Below are positions 18,634-27,434 of a DNA stretch of 64,000 bases, one piece after another. Where the stretch lies: contig JANPIV010000063.1 of the NCBI GenBank assembly GCA_031425155.1, positions 1 through 64,000 of the forward strand, read 5' to 3'. Position 1 is the first letter of the stretch; each line of letters begins with the position of its first letter. The notes beneath the pieces are model-generated. The model was given only the letters and a program-made list of their open reading frames with translations, searched no databases and was not told where the DNA came from. A program made the translations under genes and the position numbers. This stretch comes from M3007 sp031425155 (GTDB lineage Bacteria; Bacteroidota; Bacteroidia; Chitinophagales; Saprospiraceae).

Positions 18634-19179
18634 ATGGCAGCGACAAATTGGGCAATTGACCCGGCACACTCTGAAATCAACTTTCGGGTAAAACACATGA
18701 TGATCAGCACCGTTACCGGTGGTTTTGAAACTTTCAATGCGGAAGTCGAAACGGAAGGCGAGAATTTTTCTAATGCGAAAATTTCCTTTACTGCCGATAC
18801 TGCATCCATCAACACCCGCAACGAACAACGCGACGGCCACTTGCGCAGTGCCGAATTTTTTGATAGTGAACGGGTGCCCCAATTGAAATTTGAAGCGAAA
18901 GAAGCCACCGCGCCAGATGCCGATGGTAACTACACTTTACATGGAGACCTGACCATCCGGGATACGACCAAACCGGTCACACTCAAAGTAGAATTTGGCG
19001 GTATTGCTGTGGATCCCTGGGGCAATACGCGGGCTGGATTTGAAATAAATGGCGAAATAAACCGCAAAGATTTCAGCCTGGTCTGGGATGCAGTAACCGA
19101 AACGGGTGGCATCGTACTGGCCGATAATGTGCGCATTCATTGCCACGTGGAACTGATAAAACAACAAGCAGCAGCATAG
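18634..19179 (+). CDS. YceI-family protein
   Basis: A 181-residue lipocalin-like beta-barrel that binds isoprenoid lipids in structurally studied members. I chose the ATG at 18634, giving MAATNWAIDPAHSEINFRVKH, which matches the usual family N-terminus; an upstream ATG at 18598 would add 12 residues. There is no signal peptide, so this is a cytoplasmic form. Family blocks: DPAHSEINFRVKHMM, RDGHLRSAEFFD, and a C-terminal LADNVRIHCHVEL strand. It is followed by a strong terminator and is probably a single-gene unit. The biological role of cytoplasmic YceI proteins is not settled. Confidence 0.9.
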   Translation: MAATNWAIDPAHSEINFRVKHMMISTVTGGFETFNAEVETEGENFSNAKISFTADTASINTRNEQRDGHLRSAEFFDSERVPQLKFEAKEATAPDADGNYTLHGDLTIRDTTKPVTLKVEFGGIAVDPWGNTRAGFEINGEINRKDFSLVWDAVTETGGIVLADNVRIHCHVELIKQQAAA

Positions 19180-19196
19180 TCGTTTTTCGAAAAAAC

Positions 19197-19235
19197 AAAA
19201 ATCTCCGTCCGGCAAAGTGCTGAACGGGGATTTTT
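19197..19235 (+). terminator. Rho-independent terminator after YceI
   Basis: AAAAATCTCCGT at 19197-19208 pairs with ACGGGGATTTTT at 19224-19235 (one T-G pair), ending in a T run. It lies 18 bases after the stop codon. It may serve the converging cupin gene as well. Confidence 0.85.
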
Positions 19236-19261
19236 AATTTATTGACTATCAACTGTTTAAT

Positions 19262-20110
19262 TTATAAAATAGATTCGGCACGTCGCTCGGCCATCCGTTC
19301 TTTCATTTTGCGCCAACTGGGTCCGATGAGACGGTTCAAGCCCTTGTCCACCACATAGTGAGTGGCAATATTGGCCAGCCCCCGCATCCGGGCGGGAATA
19401 GAGCCAAACGACCGCAGACTGATCGAGTAGCCGCCGTCGGTGTATTCGATGTAGTGCCAGTAACCCGATGGAATATAGACGGTCTCGCCGGGATTTAGGG
19501 TCACTTCGTAGCCTTTGGCAAAAGCCAGCGCGGGGTAGCGGACAAAATCGGGCCGATTCACATCCACGTAACTGGCCACCGTGAATGGGTGCCGATACAA
19601 CAGCCGACTCTGGTCGGGAGCGAACAAAATGACACGCTTGCGGCCATGTATTTGGTTGAGAAATACGTGGCTCATGTCAATATCGTAGTGTAAGGCCACT
19701 TTGGAGCCTTGTCCGCCAAAAAACATAAAGGGCAACTCATTGACAAAACCGTCCATAATAGTCGGAAGGCGGAAATCCTCGCGCAAGTCCGGTGCCACCC
19801 GGAAAATATTCCACAGGAAAATGCGCAGGTCGGTCGGCCCGGATTCCAGGATTTCGAGGTATTCTTTAAAGGAAATGACCCGGTCCGGACTCATGTAGCC
19901 CTTGCCCGGTTTGGAATAATTGTTGGACACCACGGGCACCCGCAACTGGCCATATTTGCTTTTAAAATAATCAATCGTCCATTTCTGTCGGGCGGGCCAT
20001 TCGTCCATCAGATCAGTAAGAACAACCGGAATTCTTGGTTCCAGAAATTCTGCCGCGAAAACGTCTGGTTGGAGACCGCTGCGGCGTTCAATGGGCTGTA
20101 AATCCAGCAT
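19262..20110 (-). CDS. JmjC/cupin-8 domain protein (putative Fe(II)/2-oxoglutarate dioxygenase)
   Basis: A 282-residue cytoplasmic protein of the cupin-8/JmjC group, which hydroxylates proteins, tRNA or small molecules using Fe(II) and 2-oxoglutarate. The metal triad is visible: His141 and Asp143 (LHYDID) and His219 (GYWHYIE). GETVYIPSGYWHY and FAPDQSRLLY are typical strands. The substrate is not known. It is divergent from pdxH across a 247-base region that shows no other gene. Confidence 0.85.
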   Translation of the reverse strand: MLDLQPIERRSGLQPDVFAAEFLEPRIPVVLTDLMDEWPARQKWTIDYFKSKYGQLRVPVVSNNYSKPGKGYMSPDRVISFKEYLEILESGPTDLRIFLWNIFRVAPDLREDFRLPTIMDGFVNELPFMFFGGQGSKVALHYDIDMSHVFLNQIHGRKRVILFAPDQSRLLYRHPFTVASYVDVNRPDFVRYPALAFAKGYEVTLNPGETVYIPSGYWHYIEYTDGGYSISLRSFGSIPARMRGLANIATHYVVDKGLNRLIGPSWRKMKERMAERRAESIL

Positions 20111-20329
20111 ACTGCAATGATTTTTTTGTGAACGGAAGCGTACGATAGAAACACGCCGGGATTAGTTCGGGGACAAAAGTACACAGCAAAACCGGTTGGG
20201 AAATAGTCATCTTTGATCGTTAACCGATGATTTTGTAATTATTTCAATATCACCTGCTTAGACCTTCGTGCCGAAGAAAGTAAACTAATTTTTACATCTT
20301 CAAAGACGGCAGGCCACCAGCGAAATCTT

Positions 20330-20337
20330 TATTTTTG
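20330..20337 (+). promoter_or_regulatory. Candidate -7 box for pdxH
   Basis: TATTTTTG matches TAnnTTTG, 21 bases before the pdxH start codon. No clear -33 box. Confidence 0.35.
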
Positions 20338-20357
20338 CCCAAACTTATCGCCTCCTT

Positions 20358-21014
20358 ATGAACGATCATTCGCTTGATCTTACTGCCCTTCGGGAGAATT
20401 ATGCCCGCCAAACGCTCTCCGAGACCGACGTGGTGGCCAACCCAATCGCACAATTCGCCGCCTGGTTTCGTGAAGTACTGGATAGCCAGTTGCGTGAACC
20501 CAATGCCATGACCCTGGCTACGGCGACCCGCACCGGGCGGCCCAGTGCGCGGACGGTGCTATTGAAAGGTTTTGACGCGCAGGGTTTCGTTTTTTATACA
20601 AATTATGAAAGCAAAAAGGGCCAGGAATTGGCGGAAAATCCGCAAGCCGCCCTGCTGTTCACCTGGCTGGAACTGGAGCGACAAATTCGTATAGAAGGCC
20701 GAGTGGAAAAGATAAATCCCGAAGAATCGCTGGTGTACTTCCAAAGCCGCCCCAAAGCCAGCCAGATCGGAGCCTGGGTCAGTCAGCAGAGCCAGGTGAT
20801 TGCCGACCGGGCCGTCCTGGAAACGGAGGCCGCACAATTGCGCGAACAATATGCGGCAACCGATGTGCTGCCATTGCCGCCGTTTTGGGGGGGCTATCGC
20901 CTGCGGCCGGAGTTATTGGAGTTTTGGCAGGGTCGGCGCAGCCGCTTGCACGACCGGATCCAGTATAGTTTGCAGGCAGGAGGCGATTGGCGTATTGAGC
21001 GTTTGGCTCCTTAG
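20358..21014 (+). CDS. pdxH: Pyridoxamine 5'-phosphate oxidase
   Basis: An FMN enzyme that oxidises pyridoxamine or pyridoxine 5'-phosphate to pyridoxal 5'-phosphate, the cofactor needed for example by the alanine racemase encoded at 51268. The 218-residue length is standard. Family blocks: NAMTLATAT, RPSARTVLLKG, FYTNYESKKG, RPKASQIGAWVSQQS, PPFWGGYRLRP, and the C-terminal SRLHDRIQY and WRIERLAP. The stop codon is 2 bases from the converging stop at 21016, so the two genes end almost on top of each other with no terminator hairpin between. Confidence 0.95.
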   Translation: MNDHSLDLTALRENYARQTLSETDVVANPIAQFAAWFREVLDSQLREPNAMTLATATRTGRPSARTVLLKGFDAQGFVFYTNYESKKGQELAENPQAALLFTWLELERQIRIEGRVEKINPEESLVYFQSRPKASQIGAWVSQQSQVIADRAVLETEAAQLREQYAATDVLPLPPFWGGYRLRPELLEFWQGRRSRLHDRIQYSLQAGGDWRIERLAP

Positions 21015-21015
21015 A

Positions 21016-21849
21016 TCAGGGTACGCGAAAGACCTGTACCTGATGTTCGTCCCAAATCAGGAGTCGCTGTTCGGCCAATCGAAAGCGGCTTTTGCTATCT
21101 GTTCCTTTAGGTAGCGGCAGCGTTATTTCTGCAAATGGCCGGGTCATGCGGATCAGTACGCCTTGTTCCGTCACATAGTATTGGCGACCATCCACGGCGT
21201 AAAAGTCGCGGATGTTTGGATAATTCCAGGTTTCTATCCACGAGGCATATTGATCGAACACAAAAACGCCCTGCCGTGGATCGGCCAGATAGACCCGATT
21301 GCCAATTTCCCGCAGCGCATCAGCTGTGGGTGGCGAAGCGACCATTTGGTTCAAAGCCTGCGTTTCAAAGAGAATGGTGCCTTCCGGGCTTATTTTTTTC
21401 AATTTGAACAGGGCCTCGTCATAAGCCCAGAGGTTGCCATCGAACGACATGGCCACGCTGCGCACGAGCGAAAAACCAGCCGCGTCCAATTGCAGGGAAC
21501 CTAACTCCGTCAGGCTGCGATCCAGAAAAATGACCGTCCGAAAGTCTGCATACCACAACATCACTTTCAACGGATTGGTCGCATCCAGCGAAGTGGCCGG
21601 GCCGAGCCGGTTGTTGGAATAGCGAGCCAGTCGGGTACCTTCCGAATTGAACTTTTGCAGCGCATTGTCGGTGCCGAGCACATATACGTTCCCTAGATTG
21701 TCGGTGGTGGCAAAATTGGCGGAAACGGACAGAGTTTGCAGCAGGGCGAGGGTATCGGGGCTTTGGGCGGTTAGATGAGTCAGGATGGGAAAGCAAAAAA
21801 TGGCGATTACGAGCCTGAGATTGGTCCACCAAATATAGTTATGTATCAT
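21016..21849 (-). CDS. Exported hypothetical protein, beta-propeller-like
   Basis: A 277-residue protein of unknown function. I chose the ATG at 21849, which starts a hydrophobic signal segment (residues about 9-26, ending LTAQ); the frame could begin 28 codons earlier. The mature part has repeated blade-like strands of the NHL/WD type (ATTDNLGNVYVLGTDNALQKF, then AMSFDGNLWAYDEAL, then LADPRQGVFVFDQ), suggesting a beta-propeller. No catalytic motif is seen. Possibly a periplasmic binding or structural protein. Confidence 0.6.
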   Translation of the reverse strand: MIHNYIWWTNLRLVIAIFCFPILTHLTAQSPDTLALLQTLSVSANFATTDNLGNVYVLGTDNALQKFNSEGTRLARYSNNRLGPATSLDATNPLKVMLWYADFRTVIFLDRSLTELGSLQLDAAGFSLVRSVAMSFDGNLWAYDEALFKLKKISPEGTILFETQALNQMVASPPTADALREIGNRVYLADPRQGVFVFDQYASWIETWNYPNIRDFYAVDGRQYYVTEQGVLIRMTRPFAEITLPLPKGTDSKSRFRLAEQRLLIWDEHQVQVFRVP

Positions 21850-22128
21850 TTTTGGGTTGTTTGGCTTTGCCGGTTTTATGCATATTGCCTTCTCGAAGAA
21901 CTTATTCAACTGTGCGCAAAAGTAATCCTGCACGGATATTTAGGTTAGAGGCTTGATGAAGAGTTTCAGTTGCTTATCGCCACAAAATAGGCACCACCAT
22001 CCCGTTCTAAAAATTCTCCCTCATTTTTATCAGACAATCAAAAATTCTCCCCACCTTTGCATCACTGTACTGATACGATAATACAAATCTCATCGTTCAT
22101 ACTTCATCGTTTATAGTTCATACTTCCC

Positions 22129-23619
22129 ATGCACACCCTCACCGCCCGCCTGCCTTATTCGGATGCCCTGCCCATGTACCGCCATCTAAAAAACGGTGTG
22201 GCCTCCTGCTTATTTGAATCTGCTTCGGCAGTAGATAAATCGAGCCGACTGTCGGTTATTGGCTTGGAACCAACGCTGGAACTGATCGGCAAAGACGATT
22301 ATCTCACCCTACGCTTGTTACACCCGCACGGGAGCATTTTTTATGATTTTATCAAAACGGAATTTCAGTCTTTTGTAGAAAGCGAAGGCTCTGACACGCT
22401 GCGTTTGCACATTCCCAAACTGCCATTTTACGGTGCAGAGGAAGACCGGCTGGACCGGCAAAATATCGTACAACCCTTACGCCGGGTGCTCGCGGAATTT
22501 CATTCTACAGACAAGAATTTCATGGGATTCTATGGCGCACTCTCTTACCAGTTTGTGTATCAGTTCGAGGATTTACAACATCAAAAAGTCGGCGTCGAAC
22601 CCGATTTTCATTTATTTCTATTCGATAACATTCTGATTTTCAATCACCTGACCCAGGATTTGAGCCTGTACGTCACCCGCCAAACTAAACCGGAAGCGGA
22701 AAGTGATCTGGAAAGAATGTTGGAAAAATGTCTGGCTACGCAATCGGTACTGCTTGACCAAAGCATCTCGCCAGAGCCGCTGCACGTTGGTCAGATAGCC
22801 ATCACGCCAGACGATGAAACTTTTAAAAAACAGGTGGCGCGCGGGGTGCAGCTTTGTCATGAAGGTGAGTTGCTGGAAATCGTGTTGAGCCGCAAAATGA
22901 CCACCACTTATTCTGGCGATTCGCTGGCCTTATACGAACGGTACAAAGCCATTAATCCATCGCCCTACCTCTTTTTCTTCGATTTCGGCGACGAAATACT
23001 GCTGGGTGCAAGCCCCGAACTGATGCTGCGCTACGAAAACGGACGCGCTACTTTGCGCCCAATCAGCGGGTCGGTGCGCCGTTCGGCTAATCCCGTGGAA
23101 GACCATCACCTGATGATGGAACTGCTGAATTCGCCGAAGGAAAATTCCGAACTGGATATGCTGATTGACCTGGGGCGCAATGACTTAGCACGGATTTGTC
23201 AGCCGGGTATTGAGATTGACCATTACCGGATTGTCGAAAAATACTCGCACGTTACCCACACGGTGGCACAGGTGAGCGGAATATTACAGCCGCGTTACTC
23301 GGGCTTTGATGCACTGATTGCCAGCCTGAATGCGGGTACCCTTACCGGCGCACCCAAAGTAGCGGCCATGGAATATATTGAACAAATAGAACAACATACA
23401 CGCGGTTATTATGGCGGCAGCATCGGTTGGCTGCTACTGAATGGCGATGTGAATACGGCGATTACCATCCGCACCGCCCATTTGCGCGATGGACTTTTGC
23501 AGTTTTGTGCGGGGGCTACGCTGCTCTATGAATCGGTGCCGGAAAGCGAATTGAAAGAAACGAAACTGAAAGCCGGGGCTTTTCTGGCGGCTGTGGAGAT
23601 GTTTCAGGAGAAAAATTGA
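22129..23619 (+). CDS. trpE: Anthranilate synthase component I (chorismate-binding enzyme)
   Basis: Chorismate-utilising enzyme of 496 residues. With a glutamine amidotransferase partner it would make anthranilate for tryptophan. The N-terminal domain carries a CLFES/SRLSVIGLEP block like the tryptophan-feedback LLES motif of TrpE. The C-terminal domain has the signature LRPISGSVRR, PKENSELDMLIDLGRNDL, SLNAGTLTGAPKVAAMEYIE and YGGSIG. PabB remains an alternative, because no trpG or other trp gene is adjacent. A degenerate TTCATACTTCATCG-type repeat sits just before the start codon. Confidence 0.82.
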   Translation: MHTLTARLPYSDALPMYRHLKNGVASCLFESASAVDKSSRLSVIGLEPTLELIGKDDYLTLRLLHPHGSIFYDFIKTEFQSFVESEGSDTLRLHIPKLPFYGAEEDRLDRQNIVQPLRRVLAEFHSTDKNFMGFYGALSYQFVYQFEDLQHQKVGVEPDFHLFLFDNILIFNHLTQDLSLYVTRQTKPEAESDLERMLEKCLATQSVLLDQSISPEPLHVGQIAITPDDETFKKQVARGVQLCHEGELLEIVLSRKMTTTYSGDSLALYERYKAINPSPYLFFFDFGDEILLGASPELMLRYENGRATLRPISGSVRRSANPVEDHHLMMELLNSPKENSELDMLIDLGRNDLARICQPGIEIDHYRIVEKYSHVTHTVAQVSGILQPRYSGFDALIASLNAGTLTGAPKVAAMEYIEQIEQHTRGYYGGSIGWLLLNGDVNTAITIRTAHLRDGLLQFCAGATLLYESVPESELKETKLKAGAFLAAVEMFQEKN

Positions 23620-23650
23620 AATTTGCCAAAAAGAAAGAACAAATTTTGCC

Positions 23651-24316
23651 TCATCTCGATGTACCCTCCTCCTTAATGGGGGAGTAGGAGGGGGCTTGGG
23701 TTTTATAATCCAATATATTCAAATGCAACGGACAAAATTCCGCATCATGCGGATCATTGGAAGCAATGATGACCAGCCGGTCGGCAGCATATTCGCCGAT
23801 AAGATTTTTGTACCAGGCTACCCCTTGTTCGTCCAGATTAGTAGCAGGTTCGTCCAGCAACAAAACCGGCGTAGCCGAGCAAATAGCCAGAATAAGTTTA
23901 AGCCGCTGTTTCATGCCGGAAGAGAAAAAGCGGATTTCCTTGGTGCGGGCACGAGGCAAGGCCAGTAATTCACCCAGACGATTGACCGTAATGTCCGCCT
24001 GCATGGGTTTCAATCGGCTATGAAAATGCAGGGCTTCTTCCAGCGTAAATTCCTCAATCAGTTCAATATACGGCGCAGCATAACTGATGTAGTGATAGAC
24101 ATCTTCTGCATCTATGGACTGCTCCTTTTCCGCAAAAAATACCTGGCCCTTGGAGGGCGAGAGGTGGCCGGAAAGCACCTTTAACAAGGTGGATTTGCCC
24201 GAACCATTGGGTCCGAGAATGGCATAGCGTTGCCCGCTTTGGAACTGGTAGTCGAGATTGCGGAAAATCCATTCCAGCCGGTAACGCTTGCCCGCATTTT
24301 GCAGTCCTATCCTCAT
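23651..24316 (-). CDS. ABC transporter ATP-binding protein
   Basis: A 221-residue stand-alone ATPase. Walker A is GPNGSGKST (about residues 35-43), the signature is FSSGMKQRLKL (a degenerate LSGGQ), and Walker B is VLLLDEPATNLD. The short form with an SSGM signature resembles CcmA-like or ABC-2-type exporter ATPases. Its start codon overlaps the lpxA stop codon (TAATG), so it is translationally coupled to lipid A genes. No permease gene is adjacent, so its membrane partner and cargo are unknown. Confidence 0.87.
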   Translation of the reverse strand: MRIGLQNAGKRYRLEWIFRNLDYQFQSGQRYAILGPNGSGKSTLLKVLSGHLSPSKGQVFFAEKEQSIDAEDVYHYISYAAPYIELIEEFTLEEALHFHSRLKPMQADITVNRLGELLALPRARTKEIRFFSSGMKQRLKLILAICSATPVLLLDEPATNLDEQGVAWYKNLIGEYAADRLVIIASNDPHDAEFCPLHLNILDYKTQAPSYSPIKEEGTSR

Positions 24317-25140
24317 TAGTCCAGCACCGGCTCGGCCATTTTACTTGCGCCATTCATCGTGCGAAAGCCTTTCATCACGCCGCGCTTGGCGGTGCGCACA
24401 AAATCGAGAATCCGCTCCCGATGCACGGAAGGCATTATTTCATCTTCAATAATGCCTAATGCTTTCCGTACGCTCAGGCCACGGACGAACAGCACCCGAT
24501 AAATGTCTTCGATGTGGTGCATTTCTTCTTTGGAAAAGCCCCGCCGACGCAGCCCGATGGAATTAATACCCGCGTAGGAAAGCGGTTCGCGGGCAGCCGT
24601 CACGAACGGCGGCACGTCCTTGCGGACCAGAGAGCCACCGCCGACCATCGCGTGTTCGCCGATTCGCACAAACTGGTGGACCGCCACCATGCCCCCCAGG
24701 GTCGCCTGATAGCCAATATCAATATGTCCGGCCAGGGTCACGTTATTGGCTAACACACAACGGTCAGCAATGACGCAATCGTGGGCCACATGTACATAAG
24801 CCATCAGCAGGCAATCATCGCCAATAATGGTCGTATTCGCTGCACTGGTGCCCCGATTCAGGGTACAACATTCGCGGACCGTCACGTTATTGCCAATGAT
24901 CAGCGTAGTATTCTCTCCACGAAATTTCAAATCCTGTGGAATAGCGCTCACTACCGCGCCGGGAAAAATGCGACAACCTTCGCCAATGCGCGCGCCGTTC
25001 AGGATGTTCACATTGGAACCAATCCAACAATTGTCGCCGATGACGACATCCGCCTCGATCACCGTAAACGGGCCGATAGTGACGTTCTGACCGATCTTTG
25101 CATTGGGGTGAATATCCCGCAAGCCATTTGAGTAACTCAT
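24316..25140 (-). CDS. lpxA: UDP-N-acetylglucosamine acyltransferase
   Basis: First acylation enzyme of lipid A synthesis, a trimeric left-handed beta-helix protein. I start at the ATG at 25140, giving 274 residues and an N-terminus (SNGLRDIHPNAKIG) close to the family norm; an upstream ATG at 25215 would overlap lpxC-fabZ. Hexapeptide repeats run to about residue 190 (IGPFTVIEADVVIGDNCWIG), with the active-site His in LMAYVHVAHDC, followed by the helical C-terminal region (RRRGFSKEEMHHIEDIYR). It follows lpxC-fabZ by 58 bases and overlaps the ABC ATPase start by one base. Confidence 0.96.
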   Translation of the reverse strand: MSYSNGLRDIHPNAKIGQNVTIGPFTVIEADVVIGDNCWIGSNVNILNGARIGEGCRIFPGAVVSAIPQDLKFRGENTTLIIGNNVTVRECCTLNRGTSAANTTIIGDDCLLMAYVHVAHDCVIADRCVLANNVTLAGHIDIGYQATLGGMVAVHQFVRIGEHAMVGGGSLVRKDVPPFVTAAREPLSYAGINSIGLRRRGFSKEEMHHIEDIYRVLFVRGLSVRKALGIIEDEIMPSVHRERILDFVRTAKRGVMKGFRTMNGASKMAEPVLD

Positions 25141-25198
25141 CACGATAGTACAGTTAGGGCGCAAGGGAGAGGCCCATGCACCGTTTTGGTTGTCATCA

Positions 25199-26611
25199 TC
25201 ACCCGCCCTCGGCACTGCTTTTCGGTGCCCTGCGTACTATTTGGGCGGTCAGTTCGCCTTCCGAGACGATTCTGCTGCCCACATAGGCCGTACCCTGCAT
25301 GTGTACGATTCCGCGCCGAATGGGTTCGATTAATTCCATTTTCAGGATTAAAGTATCGCCAGGGAGTACCTTGGCTTTGAACTTAGCATGGTCAATTTTC
25401 AAAAAATAGGTATCCCAGACTTCGCCTTCGGCCACGTTGTGCAAAGCCAGAATGCCGCCGGTCTGGGCCAACGCCTCCATTTGTAAAACGCCAGGGAAAA
25501 CCGGATTGTCGGGGAAATGGCCCTGAAAAAACGGCTCGTTGAAGGTCACGTTTTTGATACCAACAACGTGGTTGGCACTCAGTTCGATCACTTTATCCAC
25601 CAGCAAAAAAGGAAAACGATGCGGCAGCAAACGCGTAATCTGCATAGTGTCGTAAACAGGTTCTTTGTCCGGGTCGTAACGCGGAATGCCAATCAGGCGA
25701 CGTTTTTCCGCGTGATGTTTTTTCAGGATTTTGGCAAATTCCACATTGGCAGTATGCCCGGGTTTGGTAGCCACGATCTTCCCCTGAATGGGTTTACCAA
25801 TCAAAGACAGGTCGCCAATCACGTCAAGTAATTTATGCCGGGCGGGTTCATTCTGAAAACGCAATTTGACCGTATTCAACACCCCTTCGGCGTCCACTTT
25901 AATGCTGGGCTTGTCCATTTTTTTGGCCAGCAAATCCAGTTCTTCCTGCTCCATACGCCGGTCGGCGATCACAATGGCATTGTCCAGATCACCGCCTTTG
26001 ATGAGGCCCATTTCGAGCAATTTTTCCAGCTCATGCACAAAAACAAAGGTACGGCAGGGTGCTATTTCCTCCACATAATCGCTAAGGTGGTGGAGCGCGG
26101 CGAATTGCTGGCCTAACACGGAGGAATTAAAATCTATCATGACGGTCGCCTCAAATTCATCTGCCGGCAACGCCAATAGTTCGGTGCCAGTCACTTCGTC
26201 CTTGTAAGCAATTGGCTCAGTGACTACAAAAAACTCGCGTTCCGCATCCAGGTGGGCGCGGCCTGCGGCCTGCAAAGCCGTGACGAAAGGCATGGAAGTA
26301 CCGTCCATGATCGGTATTTCCGGACCGTCTATTTCCATCAGCACATTGTCGAGATGCAAGCCGGTCAGGGCAGAAAGTACGTGTTCGATGGTAGAAACCT
26401 GTGCTTCGCCACTGCGCAGGGTGGTCCCGCGATTGGTAGATACCACCAATTTGACGTCGGCTGGAATGATCGGCTGGTCAGCCAGGTCTATTCGCTGAAA
26501 GCGGAACCCGTGATTGGCTACCGCTGGTTTGAACGTCAGCGTTACCGTTTTCCCGGTGTGCAGGCCAACCCCACTCAGAGAAACTGATTTTTCGATAGTG
26601 GACTGCTTCAT
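25199..26611 (-). CDS. lpxC/fabZ: Bifunctional LpxC deacetylase / FabZ dehydratase
   Basis: A 470-residue fusion common in Bacteroidota. Residues about 1-300 are LpxC, the zinc deacetylase committing UDP-3-O-acyl-GlcNAc to lipid A: SLSGVGLHTGK, the His of EHVLSALTG, and HKLLDVIGDL then KPGHTAN. Residues about 325-460 are FabZ, the beta-hydroxyacyl-ACP dehydratase of fatty acid synthesis: LLPHRFPFLLVD, GHFPDNPVFPGV with the catalytic His, and MEALAQTGG with the catalytic Glu. Fusion places competing consumers of hydroxyacyl-ACP in one protein. It heads the operon with lpxA and the ABC ATPase. Confidence 0.97.
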   Translation of the reverse strand: MKQSTIEKSVSLSGVGLHTGKTVTLTFKPAVANHGFRFQRIDLADQPIIPADVKLVVSTNRGTTLRSGEAQVSTIEHVLSALTGLHLDNVLMEIDGPEIPIMDGTSMPFVTALQAAGRAHLDAEREFFVVTEPIAYKDEVTGTELLALPADEFEATVMIDFNSSVLGQQFAALHHLSDYVEEIAPCRTFVFVHELEKLLEMGLIKGGDLDNAIVIADRRMEQEELDLLAKKMDKPSIKVDAEGVLNTVKLRFQNEPARHKLLDVIGDLSLIGKPIQGKIVATKPGHTANVEFAKILKKHHAEKRRLIGIPRYDPDKEPVYDTMQITRLLPHRFPFLLVDKVIELSANHVVGIKNVTFNEPFFQGHFPDNPVFPGVLQMEALAQTGGILALHNVAEGEVWDTYFLKIDHAKFKAKVLPGDTLILKMELIEPIRRGIVHMQGTAYVGSRIVSEGELTAQIVRRAPKSSAEGG

Positions 26612-26677
26612 AAATCCGGATATATGTTCGGCGCTAAGGTACGGAGCGCGGGCCGAAATCTGTGCATGGGTAAATGG

Positions 26678-27289
26678 TTAGCCTCTGGTCTCGTAGGGTA
26701 CACGGGCAACAATGGAACGGCCCAGGGTCAATTCGTCGGCATATTCCAGGTCGCCACCAAAGGAAACGCCCCGGGCAATGGCACTTACCTGAACCCCTAA
26801 CGGCTGGAGTTTCTTAGAAAGATAATAGATGGTGGTTTCGCCCTCAATGGTTGGGCTGATCGCCATAATTATTTCTTTGACCTCGTGTTCGCCCACCCGT
26901 CGCACCAAAGATTCGATCTGTAAGTCCGCCGGACCCACGCCTTCGATGGGAGAAATAATGCCGCCCAGCACGTGGTACAGGCCGCGATACTGGCTGGTTT
27001 CTTCAATCGCCATCAGGTCGCGGACGTTTTCCACCACGCAGACCAGCGAGCGGTCGCGCCGGGCGTCAGCGCAGATCTGACACACTTCGTCATCCGCCAG
27101 ATTATGGCAAATACGACATTCGCGGATGCCTTCGCGCATGCGCACCAAAGCCTCGGTGAACTGCGTGGTTACGCTTTTATCCTGCTTTAACAGGTGTAAA
27201 ACCAGACGAAAAGCCGTTTTGCGCCCAATTCCCGGCAGGGAAGCAAAGGCTTCGACGGCTTTTTCAATTAGTTTGGAAGAAAAGGTCAT
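26678..27289 (-). CDS. recR: Recombination protein RecR
   Basis: Part of the RecFOR pathway that loads RecA at DNA gaps. The 203-residue length is standard. The N-terminal helix-hairpin-helix is LPGIGRKTAFRLVLHLL, followed by the four-Cys zinc finger (CRICHNLADDEVCQIC) and the Toprim domain with VCVVENVRDLMAIEE and YHVLGGIISPIEGVGP. It lies 66 bases upstream of lpxC-fabZ on the same strand. A TACCTTCG box on the minus strand at 27349-27342 is a promoter candidate. Confidence 0.96.
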   Translation of the reverse strand: MTFSSKLIEKAVEAFASLPGIGRKTAFRLVLHLLKQDKSVTTQFTEALVRMREGIRECRICHNLADDEVCQICADARRDRSLVCVVENVRDLMAIEETSQYRGLYHVLGGIISPIEGVGPADLQIESLVRRVGEHEVKEIIMAISPTIEGETTIYYLSKKLQPLGVQVSAIARGVSFGGDLEYADELTLGRSIVARVPYETRG

Positions 27290-27295
27290 GAGTTA

Positions 27296-27431
27296 GTTAC
27301 TGGCTTGTTGGTTATTGGAATTGGTTAATGGTCAACTATTGCGAAGGTAAGTATTTCGGCTCAATTAGTTTAATCTAAATTGAGGCAAAATGCTGATTAC
27401 CAGGCCAATAACCAATTAACCAATAACTAGT
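27296..27431. repeat. Degenerate TGGTTATTGG-type repeats between recR and truA
   Basis: The spacer contains short imperfect repeats of a GGTTATTGG/AATTGGTTAAT unit near recR (27305-27335) and their complement (CCAATAACCAATTAACCAATAACTAG) near truA (27404-27430), so the two ends form a loose inverted repeat. The same style of sequence is found at 41533-41580. Confidence 0.6.
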
Positions 27432-27434
27432 TTT

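Noticed and set aside
17068..23619. A kynurenine/tryptophan gene cluster
   Set aside because: kmo and trpE are separated by unrelated genes and no other pathway gene is present, so no cluster is claimed.
23662..23690. CCCTCCTCC/GGAGGG hairpin between trpE and the ABC ATPase as terminator
   Set aside because: Stem is short and interrupted and T tract is weak; not listed as a feature.
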